From M3007 sp031373665 (GTDB lineage: Bacteria > Bacteroidota > Bacteroidia > Chitinophagales > Saprospiraceae), in NCBI GenBank assembly GCA_031373665.1, contig JANMMZ010000038.1:1-64000 (forward strand): a DNA stretch of 64,000 nucleotides, read 5' to 3'. The stretch's first letter is position 1. Each line of letters opens with the position of its first letter. The notes beneath the pieces were generated by a model. It did not search any database and was not told the DNA's origin. It saw only the letters and a program-made list of their open reading frames with translations. Both the position numbers and the translations under genes were made by a program. This document shows positions 17,568-26,162 of the stretch, one piece after another.

Positions 17568-19550
17568 ATGATAATACTTCGGTTTAGGCGTATTTTTTTA
17601 CCATATTGTTTCTTGTTTTGTTGTGCTGCTGTCGTGGCTCAACCAATAGAGTCATCTAAGTGGGGAAAAGTATCAGAAGAAGAAGTAAACATGACTCAGT
17701 ATGCACCCTACCCCGCCGCTTCTGCTGTTGTGTTGCAAGATGTAGGGACTACTGTGCTCAAAGATTTGGGCGACAAATGGGGCGTTGAGTTTGATCGCCA
17801 TCGCCGCATTAAAATATTTGATGCCACCGCCTTTGACCAAGGCAATCTGACGATCTACTACCGGACTGACCCTGCCATCGAAAAAATATCAGATATGGAA
17901 GCCCAACTGATACTCCCCAATGGTGAGCGATTGAAAATAAAAGGCGATAACATTTTCACTGAAAACGTCAATCCAGCCTGGTCAGTCAAAAAAATATTTA
18001 TTCCCAACCTTCAGCCAGGAAGCATCCTCGAATACCGGTACCACATTCATTCCGAAAACATAGTAACGCTTGCTGACTGGTATTTCCAATCAGAACTACC
18101 TACCAGATGGAGTGAATTTACTACAGTAGTGCCTATAATATTTGAATATGCAAACCTCATCAACCGTCCTAAGGATTTCGATTTATTAGAATCAGAGGAA
18201 ACTACTTCTCTTGCCGCCAATGGCAGCCGTATCTCGGCTAAAATGGCCCACTATGGCCTCTCCAACCTACCTCCTTTGAAAGTAGAGCCATTTATGACCA
18301 CTATTGATGATTATAAGGCGCATATCGGATTTCAATTGAGTACCATTAACTATACAGACAGACCTACCCAACGATTTATGTCCACTTGGGAAAATCTGGC
18401 GCGTAGTTTAGAAGGCCATGAAAAATTAGGTTATCAATACCTCAAATCGGCTCGTTTTGAAAAGGCTTGGCAAGCCTTTGTGGATTATGTAGGCCCTGTA
18501 TCTGACAAATCAATCATACCAGCATCAGTTTTAAAATTTGTATGTAGTAATATCAAATGGAATGGGGAATACAGAATGTTCATGCCCGAGACTATAGATG
18601 CTGCTTTTGAAAGGCGCACAGGTAGTAGTGCCGATGTCAATCTTACGATGGTTGCACTGCTGCGAAAAGCAGGTATTGATGCGGTACCGGTACTCATCAG
18701 TACACGCTCACATGGCAGCATACATCCCCAGTATCCATTCTATGAGCAATTCAACTCGGTAGTGGCTTATATACGTCAGGGTTCAGATACAGGTATTTTA
18801 TTGGATGCTACTGATCCATTCCAACCCGTCAACGAACTGCGCGATCAGCATTATAATGGTGGGGGTTGGCAGCTGGACTCAAAAAACCCACAATGGCTAG
18901 TGTTGCATCCACCCCTCATATCGGAGGTATGGTATGGCAACCTGCGCTTATTTGAAGATGGATCTATGACTGGCAAGTTCACTATTGAAATTGAGGGGCC
19001 ATTTGCTGCCGATTGGCGACATGAATTGGAGCATAAAACACCCAAGCAGGTTCTAAAAAAGCGATTTGCAGCAAGTTACCCCGATGTTATCTATGACTCC
19101 ATAGTAGTAACCAACCAAACTGCTATTGTTGAGCCTATTCAGGTTGGTTTCAAATGTAGGATACCCAACACTGCCAACGCCCTTAATAATTTTCTATACT
19201 GCAAGCCAGTACTTGATTTTTTTATGCTTGAAAACCCTTTCAAGTCCCTTAAACGTATATTTCCTGTAAATTTTCCTTATTTTCATAGAGCCCACTATAT
19301 CCTCAATCTCGAACTTCCATTAGGGTACACCTTGGTAGAAGTACCTCCTTCTGAAAAGATCGTACTGCCCCATGATGGTGGAAAACTAGCGTTTTCGATT
19401 ACCCAAACTGGACAAAGGCAGGTACAACTTACTTTAAAAATGGAAATTTCTCAATTGGACTTCATGCCAGAAGACTACGATAAATTGAGACAATTCTTTG
19501 ATTTGATGGTTGAAAAGACACAGTTACAGTTGGTTTTACAAAAATCTTAA
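17568..19550 (+). CDS. DUF3857 / transglutaminase-like protein lacking the catalytic Cys
   Basis: 660 residues with a signal peptide (CCAAVVAQ). Residues about 50-215 are the DUF3857 beta-sandwich (GVEFDRHRRIKIFD, NLQPGSILEYRYHIHSE, LADWYFQSELPTRWSEF). The transglutaminase-like domain at about 300-430 reads AFERRTGSSADVNLTMVALL where active enzymes have a Cys, so it is expected to be catalytically dead. It is likely periplasmic and may bind protein or peptidoglycan, but its role is not known. The next gene, of the same architecture with an intact Cys, starts 3 bp after its stop, implying a paired function. Confidence 0.87.
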   Translation: MIILRFRRIFLPYCFLFCCAAVVAQPIESSKWGKVSEEEVNMTQYAPYPAASAVVLQDVGTTVLKDLGDKWGVEFDRHRRIKIFDATAFDQGNLTIYYRTDPAIEKISDMEAQLILPNGERLKIKGDNIFTENVNPAWSVKKIFIPNLQPGSILEYRYHIHSENIVTLADWYFQSELPTRWSEFTTVVPIIFEYANLINRPKDFDLLESEETTSLAANGSRISAKMAHYGLSNLPPLKVEPFMTTIDDYKAHIGFQLSTINYTDRPTQRFMSTWENLARSLEGHEKLGYQYLKSARFEKAWQAFVDYVGPVSDKSIIPASVLKFVCSNIKWNGEYRMFMPETIDAAFERRTGSSADVNLTMVALLRKAGIDAVPVLISTRSHGSIHPQYPFYEQFNSVVAYIRQGSDTGILLDATDPFQPVNELRDQHYNGGGWQLDSKNPQWLVLHPPLISEVWYGNLRLFEDGSMTGKFTIEIEGPFAADWRHELEHKTPKQVLKKRFAASYPDVIYDSIVVTNQTAIVEPIQVGFKCRIPNTANALNNFLYCKPVLDFFMLENPFKSLKRIFPVNFPYFHRAHYILNLELPLGYTLVEVPPSEKIVLPHDGGKLAFSITQTGQRQVQLTLKMEISQLDFMPEDYDKLRQFFDLMVEKTQLQLVLQKS

Positions 19551-19553
19551 TCT

Positions 19554-21467
19554 ATGAGCCGACCTTTCCGTTGCCAGCCCATTGGGGGCTACCTATTCAT
19601 GGCGTGCCTTTGGCTGTCCCTCCCAGTGGTGGCACAAGAGCCTAACTATGCATTCAATAGTATATCTCCAGATATGACTCAAAATGCACATTCCGTAGTG
19701 CGCATCTCCGAAACCGTTTACACCATTGAAAACGATCAGGAGGCTACCGAAGAACGCACTTATGTGGTGACTATACTTAGTCCAGAGGGCAAGTTTGAGC
19801 GACGCGCAGAGGAGTACGAAAATGAATTTCAGGAAGTAAAATACATGAGGGGTCGGCTGTTTGATGCTGGCGGAAACCTGATCAGAGAAAGCAATAAAAA
19901 CGATGTCCGTGACTTTAGTGCTTCTGATCAACAGGGATTCAACGACCTCCGCGTCAAAGTATTGGAGATGGATTACAATGTATTTCCATTCACCATAGAA
20001 TACAAAACAAAACTGGTTTTTCACAATTTTTTGCTAGCCCGAACATTCGATGTTCAAAAACTGGGACAATCAGTAGAGTTTGCCTCTCTCTCCATAGTGA
20101 CACCAAACGACCAGAATTTCAAATGGAAAGATCTTAACGTTAAAATACAGCCTCAACGCAAAACCGAAGGCACTCAAACCAGTACTTATTGGGCTATTCG
20201 GAATTTGCTAGCCAAACCATCTGAGCCGTTTGTACCTTTTTTCAGGGAAGAGCTCGCACAAATTATTTTTGCCCCAGAGTTTATGCGCATGGGTGATTTT
20301 TCAGGTAGTAGCAGAACTTGGAACGAAGTAGGCCACTTTTTTTATAATCTCAATGTAGGTAGAGACGTTTTATCGCCAACCATGGCCGCTATGGTTCAAC
20401 AAATGACCCAGGGTATGAATACCCGCGAAAAAGTGGATGTGCTATACCGCTACTTGCAAGAAAACTATCGCTATGTTAGCATACAAATAGGTATTGGCGG
20501 CTGGCAAACTTTCCCCGCCTCATTTGTGGAACAAAAACGATACGGTGACTGTAAAGCATTGACTAATTTTATGGCCGCTATGCTCTCCGCTGCCGGTATT
20601 CCATCGTACCAAGCCTTGGTTTTTGCTGGCCGCATGGGTGCACCTATCCTGTATGAAGATATGCCCGCTGCACGGTTTAACCACGTGATCTTATATGTGC
20701 CATCCGAAAAAATATGGCTGGAATGCACCAGCAACAATGCTCCAACAGGTTATCTCGGCAATTTTACTGCTGGTCGTAGAGTGCTACTGTTGACTCCCGA
20801 TGGTGGAAATCTCTTAGAAATACCAGCCCTGACCGAAAAAGACAATACGCTCCTAACCCATGCCGAAGTAACACTTTCCGAAAGTGGCCATGCCACTTTG
20901 GAGACCAGCCAATGTGCCACTGGTGAACCCCACGACCGATTGAGGGAGTTGGTGACCAAGAAAAAACAAGCAGATATCGAACGCGATTTCTTAGAAAATG
21001 CACCTTTTGGAGTTGGAAAACTGCATACCCTCAATGTAGCAGCTGTAGAAAAAAGGCCGGAAGTAAATACCAATTATCAATTGGAAACCAACAACTACGC
21101 TGTTCGTACTGGCAAACGCCTCTTTGTTCCAGTGTTTAAAACCAATCCTTTTGACAGAGCCTTGCCTGCCACCGAACGCCGCAATTTAGACCTGCGCCTT
21201 AGGGAAACCTATACCTTAGTAGATACGATCCATTTTGTGTGCCCTACTGGGTTTGTCACCGAAAATGCGCCTAATCCCATTAAATTGCAATCAGATTACG
21301 GGCTTTATGAACTGCAAGTGGATCAAAAGCCTGACCAAATATGGTTTTATCGCAGGATAGAAATCTATCCACTTTCTACTCGGGCAGTCCACTATGAAGA
21401 AGTGCGAAAATTCTACCAAGCACTTGTCAAGGCCGACGGGGCGCAGATGGTGTTGGTTCAGGAATAG
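19554..21467 (+). CDS. DUF3857 / transglutaminase-like protein with intact Cys
   Basis: 637 residues with a signal peptide ending around LPVVAQ. The N-terminal half matches DUF3857 (residues about 50-215, FPFTIEYKTKLVFHN). The transglutaminase core includes RYVSIQIGIGGWQTFPASF, then RYGDCKALTNFMAAML (catalytic Cys), FNHVILYV (His) and IWLECTSN (acidic third residue, Glu instead of the more usual Asp). It probably acts in the periplasm on protein or cell-wall amines; the substrate is unknown. It is coupled to the upstream Cys-less paralogue and converges on the MBL gene with a 5-bp gap. Confidence 0.88.
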   Translation: MSRPFRCQPIGGYLFMACLWLSLPVVAQEPNYAFNSISPDMTQNAHSVVRISETVYTIENDQEATEERTYVVTILSPEGKFERRAEEYENEFQEVKYMRGRLFDAGGNLIRESNKNDVRDFSASDQQGFNDLRVKVLEMDYNVFPFTIEYKTKLVFHNFLLARTFDVQKLGQSVEFASLSIVTPNDQNFKWKDLNVKIQPQRKTEGTQTSTYWAIRNLLAKPSEPFVPFFREELAQIIFAPEFMRMGDFSGSSRTWNEVGHFFYNLNVGRDVLSPTMAAMVQQMTQGMNTREKVDVLYRYLQENYRYVSIQIGIGGWQTFPASFVEQKRYGDCKALTNFMAAMLSAAGIPSYQALVFAGRMGAPILYEDMPAARFNHVILYVPSEKIWLECTSNNAPTGYLGNFTAGRRVLLLTPDGGNLLEIPALTEKDNTLLTHAEVTLSESGHATLETSQCATGEPHDRLRELVTKKKQADIERDFLENAPFGVGKLHTLNVAAVEKRPEVNTNYQLETNNYAVRTGKRLFVPVFKTNPFDRALPATERRNLDLRLRETYTLVDTIHFVCPTGFVTENAPNPIKLQSDYGLYELQVDQKPDQIWFYRRIEIYPLSTRAVHYEEVRKFYQALVKADGAQMVLVQE

Positions 21468-21472
21468 GTTAC

Positions 21473-23047
21473 TTAGATCGTCTTTACATCGGGTGCAAAA
21501 GTGACGCTACGAACGCCATTAACCATTTTAACATCAAAGCGATAACTCTCATTGACGAAGTCTTTGCCACTATGCGTGAACACCAATACGCGCTCGCCAT
21601 CAGTACGGATGTGGATGATGCCAAAATTGGTGCGTTCAAATCCAAAAAATGTAGTTGGCCCTTCGTTAGATGGGTCTTTCTTGAAAAGTTTTTGTAAATC
21701 TTGACCCGTAAAATTCTTGTTTTTATTTTCGTCGTTGCCAAAGAATGAAGCCAAATCTTGGCGACTGTGCGAATAATCTTGCACTTTGAAGAAGGCAGCC
21801 AGTTCTGTACAGAATAAAATGCCGTTTCGTTCACGCATGGATTTTCCTAGAGCAGCCATCATAGACGCTCTCGGATGGATGTACTCTTTTACTTCACTCT
21901 CATCGCCCGATGATACCATCGCCACAAGCGGCTTCATGGCCATCAAGGTGTCCAAATCAAAATCATGTGATCCGTGATGCGGTGCTTTTACAATCTCGGC
22001 TTCCAACTCCGCTAACGGGATATTGGCTCGCAATTGCGCCATACTTTCTTTATTTAGATCGCCCGTTAGGTTGATCCTAATATTCTTGTAGGTCAAACGC
22101 AAGGCAATGGAATGCCCATTGATGGTATGCGAGGCAGAGGGGCTGCCGCCCTTAGAAAGGTCTTGTTCGTTTTGGTTGATTGATGAAGGCGGTGGAGTTC
22201 CAAAAAATGGCAGTGCTGGCACCTTTATTCCAGTATCAGGATCCGTAACCAATTGCTGAAAGGGACCTTGTATTTCTACTCTGATACCTTCTGCTTTTAA
22301 AAAGTCGAATAAGAGATCAGGATCTTGGCCATGAAATACTCTTTTAACGGCAATAGGGCCACGGGTTTCCCATTGATTCAGTGATTTTACCCAATCTTTA
22401 AAGGGTTGGTTTTGATCTGCTGGTGCGGCATTTCTGGGATCTTCATGCAGGCCAGTAATCCACCATCTATCATCTATTTCAATAGATTTTCCGAGTTGAT
22501 CCGTTTCTTTAGATACACTGGAAGGGCGTTTCACAATCCCATTATGAAACACCCGTTTAGGGTGAATAAAAACCCTTTTGCTTGCTTTGTTGGCAGGGTA
22601 ATCTTCTGAACGCCTAATTTCATTGAGGCCATCGAAATGGTCGGCATCACCGTGGGTAACTATAATAGCGTCTATTTCTAAAGGGGTGGCAGCAGTATTG
22701 GCAGGATGCTTATACCTAGCGGCTACGTGCCTTGCGAATAGTTTATTGTCGCCTCCGTCAATGAATATGATTTTCCCCTCCGGTGTTTCCAGTATCATAC
22801 CATCTCCTTGTTGTACATCCACCATGGTTACTTTCATGATTGGGGTGTTGCGGAGAGGTAAAGTGCCTTTTACAAAACCCTCTTTTATACCAAAATAGGT
22901 AGAATTGATGCGTACTTTTTTCCATGACAATGGGAGGGTTTCGATCAGTTCTAATTCGTCGCCATATACGATGGTGAGGAGTTTTTTAGAACTCTTGGTG
23001 GCTTCGGCATAAAGAATAGCGAAATCGAGGTCAAGGTATTTGGGCAT
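21473..23047 (-). CDS. MBL-fold hydrolase, ComEC/Rec2-like, with N-terminal SH3-like module
   Basis: 524 residues from the ATG at 23047; an in-frame TTG at 23080 is less likely. Residues about 1-75 resemble a bacterial SH3 module (ELELIETLPLSWKKVRI, YFGIKEGFVKG). The metallo-beta-lactamase core follows: VDVQQGDGMILETPEGK, the metal motif VTHGDADHFDGL, then LTGDLN and APHHGSHD. This arrangement matches the soluble ComEC/Rec2-type MBL group, whose members are nucleases or phosphodiesterases when known. No export signal is seen. It has no operon partner, so the substrate is open. Confidence 0.82.
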   Translation of the reverse strand: MPKYLDLDFAILYAEATKSSKKLLTIVYGDELELIETLPLSWKKVRINSTYFGIKEGFVKGTLPLRNTPIMKVTMVDVQQGDGMILETPEGKIIFIDGGDNKLFARHVAARYKHPANTAATPLEIDAIIVTHGDADHFDGLNEIRRSEDYPANKASKRVFIHPKRVFHNGIVKRPSSVSKETDQLGKSIEIDDRWWITGLHEDPRNAAPADQNQPFKDWVKSLNQWETRGPIAVKRVFHGQDPDLLFDFLKAEGIRVEIQGPFQQLVTDPDTGIKVPALPFFGTPPPSSINQNEQDLSKGGSPSASHTINGHSIALRLTYKNIRINLTGDLNKESMAQLRANIPLAELEAEIVKAPHHGSHDFDLDTLMAMKPLVAMVSSGDESEVKEYIHPRASMMAALGKSMRERNGILFCTELAAFFKVQDYSHSRQDLASFFGNDENKNKNFTGQDLQKLFKKDPSNEGPTTFFGFERTNFGIIHIRTDGERVLVFTHSGKDFVNESYRFDVKMVNGVRSVTFAPDVKTI

Positions 23048-23267
23048 AACATTTGGATTTTGTTGAATACTTAGCAACAACCAATACTTTGCTGCTTATT
23101 CAGTAATTAATGAAATTTTATAATTAACTTAACTTTAAAGTAATAAAAAAATTGCTCGTAAATTGGTTTTTTTGAAATTAACGCTAGAATCTGAAGAAAT
23201 GGATAAAACAGATTTCTCAGAAGTTGGCTTTTTTTACGATCTTTGCGATTGCTAAATAAAGCATACA

Positions 23268-23615
23268 ATGGCTAAATCAAAAACATTCAACTCTTTGGGA
23301 GGTCTGGTTTTTTCAACTGATCCTAATTTTAAATTTCAAAAGGAGGAAGAACCAGCGGAATCCATAGCTCCTGAAAAGCAAAACCTACGCATCTGGTTGG
23401 AGCGTATGAAAGGTGGAAAAGAAGCAACCGTTATCAAGGGCTACATTGGCTCTGATGATGAGTTGTCTGATTTGGCCAAGGTACTTAAAAGCAAATGCGC
23501 CTCTGGTGGTAGTGCCAAAGATGGAATCATCATTGTGCAAGGTGACCACCGCGAAAAAGTACTAAAAATGCTTTTGGATAGCGGCTACAAAAACACTAAA
23601 AAAGCAGGGGGCTAG
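23268..23615 (+). CDS. SUI1/eIF1-like translation factor (YciH family)
   Basis: 115 residues. The C-terminal half carries the SUI1 fold: LRIWLERMKGGKEATVIKGY, LAKVLKSKCASGGSAKDG and IIVQGDHREKVLKMLLDSGY. Bacterial members are eIF1 homologues that can bind the small ribosomal subunit and affect start-site fidelity. The first 45 residues are a variable basic/acidic lead. The gene precedes the lipoprotein at 23649 by 33 bp. A bulged hairpin (23190-23221) with a T run just after it lies 47 bp upstream and could attenuate transcription. Confidence 0.9.
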   Translation: MAKSKTFNSLGGLVFSTDPNFKFQKEEEPAESIAPEKQNLRIWLERMKGGKEATVIKGYIGSDDELSDLAKVLKSKCASGGSAKDGIIIVQGDHREKVLKMLLDSGYKNTKKAGG

Positions 23616-23648
23616 GAGTTATTTCATCGCTCCTTAAACACAATTTCT

Positions 23649-25007
23649 ATGAGACAAAGTGTATTATTGTTTTCAAAATATTTTATTGGTGCTGTATTAG
23701 CACTATACATTATTGCTTGCAACCCAGCGCGAAGACCCCAAGCCCCCGTCAGACCGGGCGTACCGACAAAGCCAAAACAAGACAAGCCTACAAAACCTGT
23801 ACCAGTAGATACGATCAGGTGGACTCCCAACAATGACAAACCGCCCATTGTAAATGAGCCGGGTAAGCCACCCACGCCCAATACTGGAAAGCCTAATAAG
23901 CCGGCTGGAAACGGGGCTACTTATCAAGTGGCATACCTGTTACCATTTTTAGTGAATCAAGTAGAGGGCAACAGTGTGCCCGAAAAAAGCCGGTTGGCAG
24001 TACAGTTTTATGCTGGCGCAAAAATCGCTTTAGAGGAAATATCTAAAGAATTTAACATCAATTTGGTCGTAGATGTCTATGATACTCAAGTCAATGATGC
24101 TGATTTTCAGAAACTATTACTGGATCGAAAACTAGAAAAGGCTCAAGTTTTTATAGGCCCTATCCGTTCAAGCCATGTCAGCACCTTTGCTGAATGGGGA
24201 AAGATTAGGCGTAAAATAATGATTTCACCTGAAACACCCAATAGTGAGTTGACGGCAAGCAATCCCGGATTCATCCAGACCAATCCCTCCCTACGGGCTC
24301 ATTGCGAGGCCATCACTCGCCACGTAAAGAAAACGAGCCAACCAGACGCGGTCACCATTGTTTGCAAGGAAAAAGAAGTGGATCGGATCCGATATTTTCA
24401 GGATGCAAATACCGTGATGGGCAATGGCAAATTCAATGAATTGCGGATCTCGGATGCGAATAATACTTTCAGTGGTATAGATCTAAAAAAATTCATCAAG
24501 GCTGGCCGTACTTCTGTTTTTATTTTACCGCACTGGGCTAATCAAGACTTTGTGAATTCATTTCTACGCACCCTGAAATCGGCGAAAGGAAACAACCGGG
24601 TAGAGGTGTATGGTATGCCTCAGTGGAAGGGTTTTGAAAGCATTGAAACAGAGTTTTTAACGGCTTTAAATGTAAAAATCGCTGCTGCTACCTATATTGA
24701 TTACAATGACCCAAAGGTTAAGGCTTTCCAACAAAAATTTTATGATGCCACTGGTACGATACCCGATGAAGATGGGATCAATGGCTATGATGTGACACTG
24801 TTTATGGGTCGTATGTTGGCCTATCACAGCCTATCATTTCCAGAACTGTTGGGCACTAACGCTTTCAATAGCCTCCACGGGCGTTTTGATTTCACCCGTT
24901 GGTATGTTACAGGTGGTATTGATTCGAAATCAAACCTCTATGATTATTTAGAAAATACGCATATCCATATTCTGAAATTTGGAAAAGATGGGTATAAGCC
25001 AGAGTAA
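23649..25007 (+). CDS. Lipoprotein with periplasmic-binding-protein type I fold (amino-acid ABC substrate-binding-like)
   Basis: 452 residues. The lipoprotein signal ends at YIIAC (Cys about 24). A Pro/Lys-rich linker (about 26-90, PVRPGVPTKPKQDKPTKP type) leads to a type I binding-protein fold: YQVAYLLPFLVNQ, AVQFYAGAKIALEEISKEF, VFIGPIRSSHVSTFAEWG, TSVFILPHWANQDFV and DGINGYDVTLFMG. In Bacteroidota such orphan binding proteins are often not part of an ABC transporter and may sense or bind envelope components. No permease is nearby. It probably shares a transcript with the SUI1-like gene. Confidence 0.85.
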   Translation: MRQSVLLFSKYFIGAVLALYIIACNPARRPQAPVRPGVPTKPKQDKPTKPVPVDTIRWTPNNDKPPIVNEPGKPPTPNTGKPNKPAGNGATYQVAYLLPFLVNQVEGNSVPEKSRLAVQFYAGAKIALEEISKEFNINLVVDVYDTQVNDADFQKLLLDRKLEKAQVFIGPIRSSHVSTFAEWGKIRRKIMISPETPNSELTASNPGFIQTNPSLRAHCEAITRHVKKTSQPDAVTIVCKEKEVDRIRYFQDANTVMGNGKFNELRISDANNTFSGIDLKKFIKAGRTSVFILPHWANQDFVNSFLRTLKSAKGNNRVEVYGMPQWKGFESIETEFLTALNVKIAAATYIDYNDPKVKAFQQKFYDATGTIPDEDGINGYDVTLFMGRMLAYHSLSFPELLGTNAFNSLHGRFDFTRWYVTGGIDSKSNLYDYLENTHIHILKFGKDGYKPE

Positions 25008-25016
25008 GGAACAATA

Positions 25017-26162
25017 CTAGATCAGGTGACGCGGAAAGTCCGCTACCTGTTCGCAGCAAATCTGCTCCATCACTTGTTTGAGTTGGGTTTTGAGGAGCGA
25101 TGCCATGTGTTGTCCACCCTCGTCGCCTAGTGCAGCCACACTATACATAAACGAACGACCCAAGAAGGTGAAATCTGCGCCACTGGCCAGAGATCTGGCT
25201 ATGTCTGGCCCTGAACGGATCCCGCTATCCATCATCACCTTAATCTGGCTGCCATATTTAGGCGCAATGTCAGCCAATGCCTTGATTGACGATTGGGCAG
25301 CATCCAATTGTCTGCCGCCATGATTGGATACGACAATCCCATCCAGCCCCAATTGGATGGCCATTTCTGCATCGGCCTCACTGGCTACTCCTTTTAAGAT
25401 AATTTTACCTTTCCATCGGTCACGGATGGAACCAATTTTTTCAGCATTGAGCCTTCCCGCAAAAGTCTGATTCATAAACTGACCTAGTTTGGCCATATTC
25501 ATTTTTTTGGGCATGTATTTTTGCAGGATGGCAAAATTAGGCTGCCCATGTTGGAGGGTATTCCAAGCCCAATTAGGCTTGCCCATAATTTGGATTATAT
25601 TTTTCAGGGTCATTCGAGGCGGCATAGCTAGTCCATTGCGAATATCACGTGGGCGAAATCCAAAACTTGGTACATCACAGAGCAATACCAGTACTTCACA
25701 ACCTGATTGTTCTGCGCGATCAAGGATATCGTCTCGTAGAACATTGTCGGCAGGATGGTATAATTGAAACCAAAAACGGCCTTCTGTTACGGTACTAATC
25801 TGCTCGATACTCGCTGTACTGACGGTACTCAGCACAAATGGGATATTATGGGCAAAAGCGGCTTTTGCCAAAATCTCTGGAGCATTGGGCCAGATTAAAC
25901 CCTGCAACCCGATGGGGGCTATTCCAAATGGAGCATCATAAACATGACCAAATAATTCCGTTTTCAAATCTGAATGACGGTATTGACTCAGGTAGTAGGG
26001 CTTTAACTCCACCCCTCTAAGTTCAGTGGTGTTTTTGAGGAGATTTACGTCTTCATTGCAGCCTCCATCCAAATATTCAAAGGCAAAGCGTGGTATCCGT
26101 AGTTGCGCCCGCTCGCGGAGGTCGCTGATGGCTGGATAATCAGTGCGGAAAGATAAGGTCAT
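25017..26162 (-). CDS. lldD: FMN-dependent alpha-hydroxy-acid dehydrogenase (L-lactate dehydrogenase family)
   Basis: 381 residues, full length. Family motifs: RIPRFAFEYLDGGCNEDVNL, APFGIAPIGLQGLIWP, the FMN-site KGVASEADAE, and VVSNHGGRQLD with the catalytic His and Arg, then DSGIRSGPDIARSLASGADF. It oxidises an L-2-hydroxy acid, usually lactate, to the keto acid and passes electrons to the membrane. The start overlaps the stop of the FGGY kinase by 4 bp. Such a pair fits L-rhamnose or L-fucose breakdown, where lactaldehyde becomes L-lactate; the isomerase and aldolase are not in the window. Confidence 0.88.
   Translation of the reverse strand: MTLSFRTDYPAISDLRERAQLRIPRFAFEYLDGGCNEDVNLLKNTTELRGVELKPYYLSQYRHSDLKTELFGHVYDAPFGIAPIGLQGLIWPNAPEILAKAAFAHNIPFVLSTVSTASIEQISTVTEGRFWFQLYHPADNVLRDDILDRAEQSGCEVLVLLCDVPSFGFRPRDIRNGLAMPPRMTLKNIIQIMGKPNWAWNTLQHGQPNFAILQKYMPKKMNMAKLGQFMNQTFAGRLNAEKIGSIRDRWKGKIILKGVASEADAEMAIQLGLDGIVVSNHGGRQLDAAQSSIKALADIAPKYGSQIKVMMDSGIRSGPDIARSLASGADFTFLGRSFMYSVAALGDEGGQHMASLLKTQLKQVMEQICCEQVADFPRHLI

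Noticed and set aside
19593..20024. 143-codon minus-strand frame inside the DUF3857 gene
   Set aside because: Antisense shadow of a conserved coding region.
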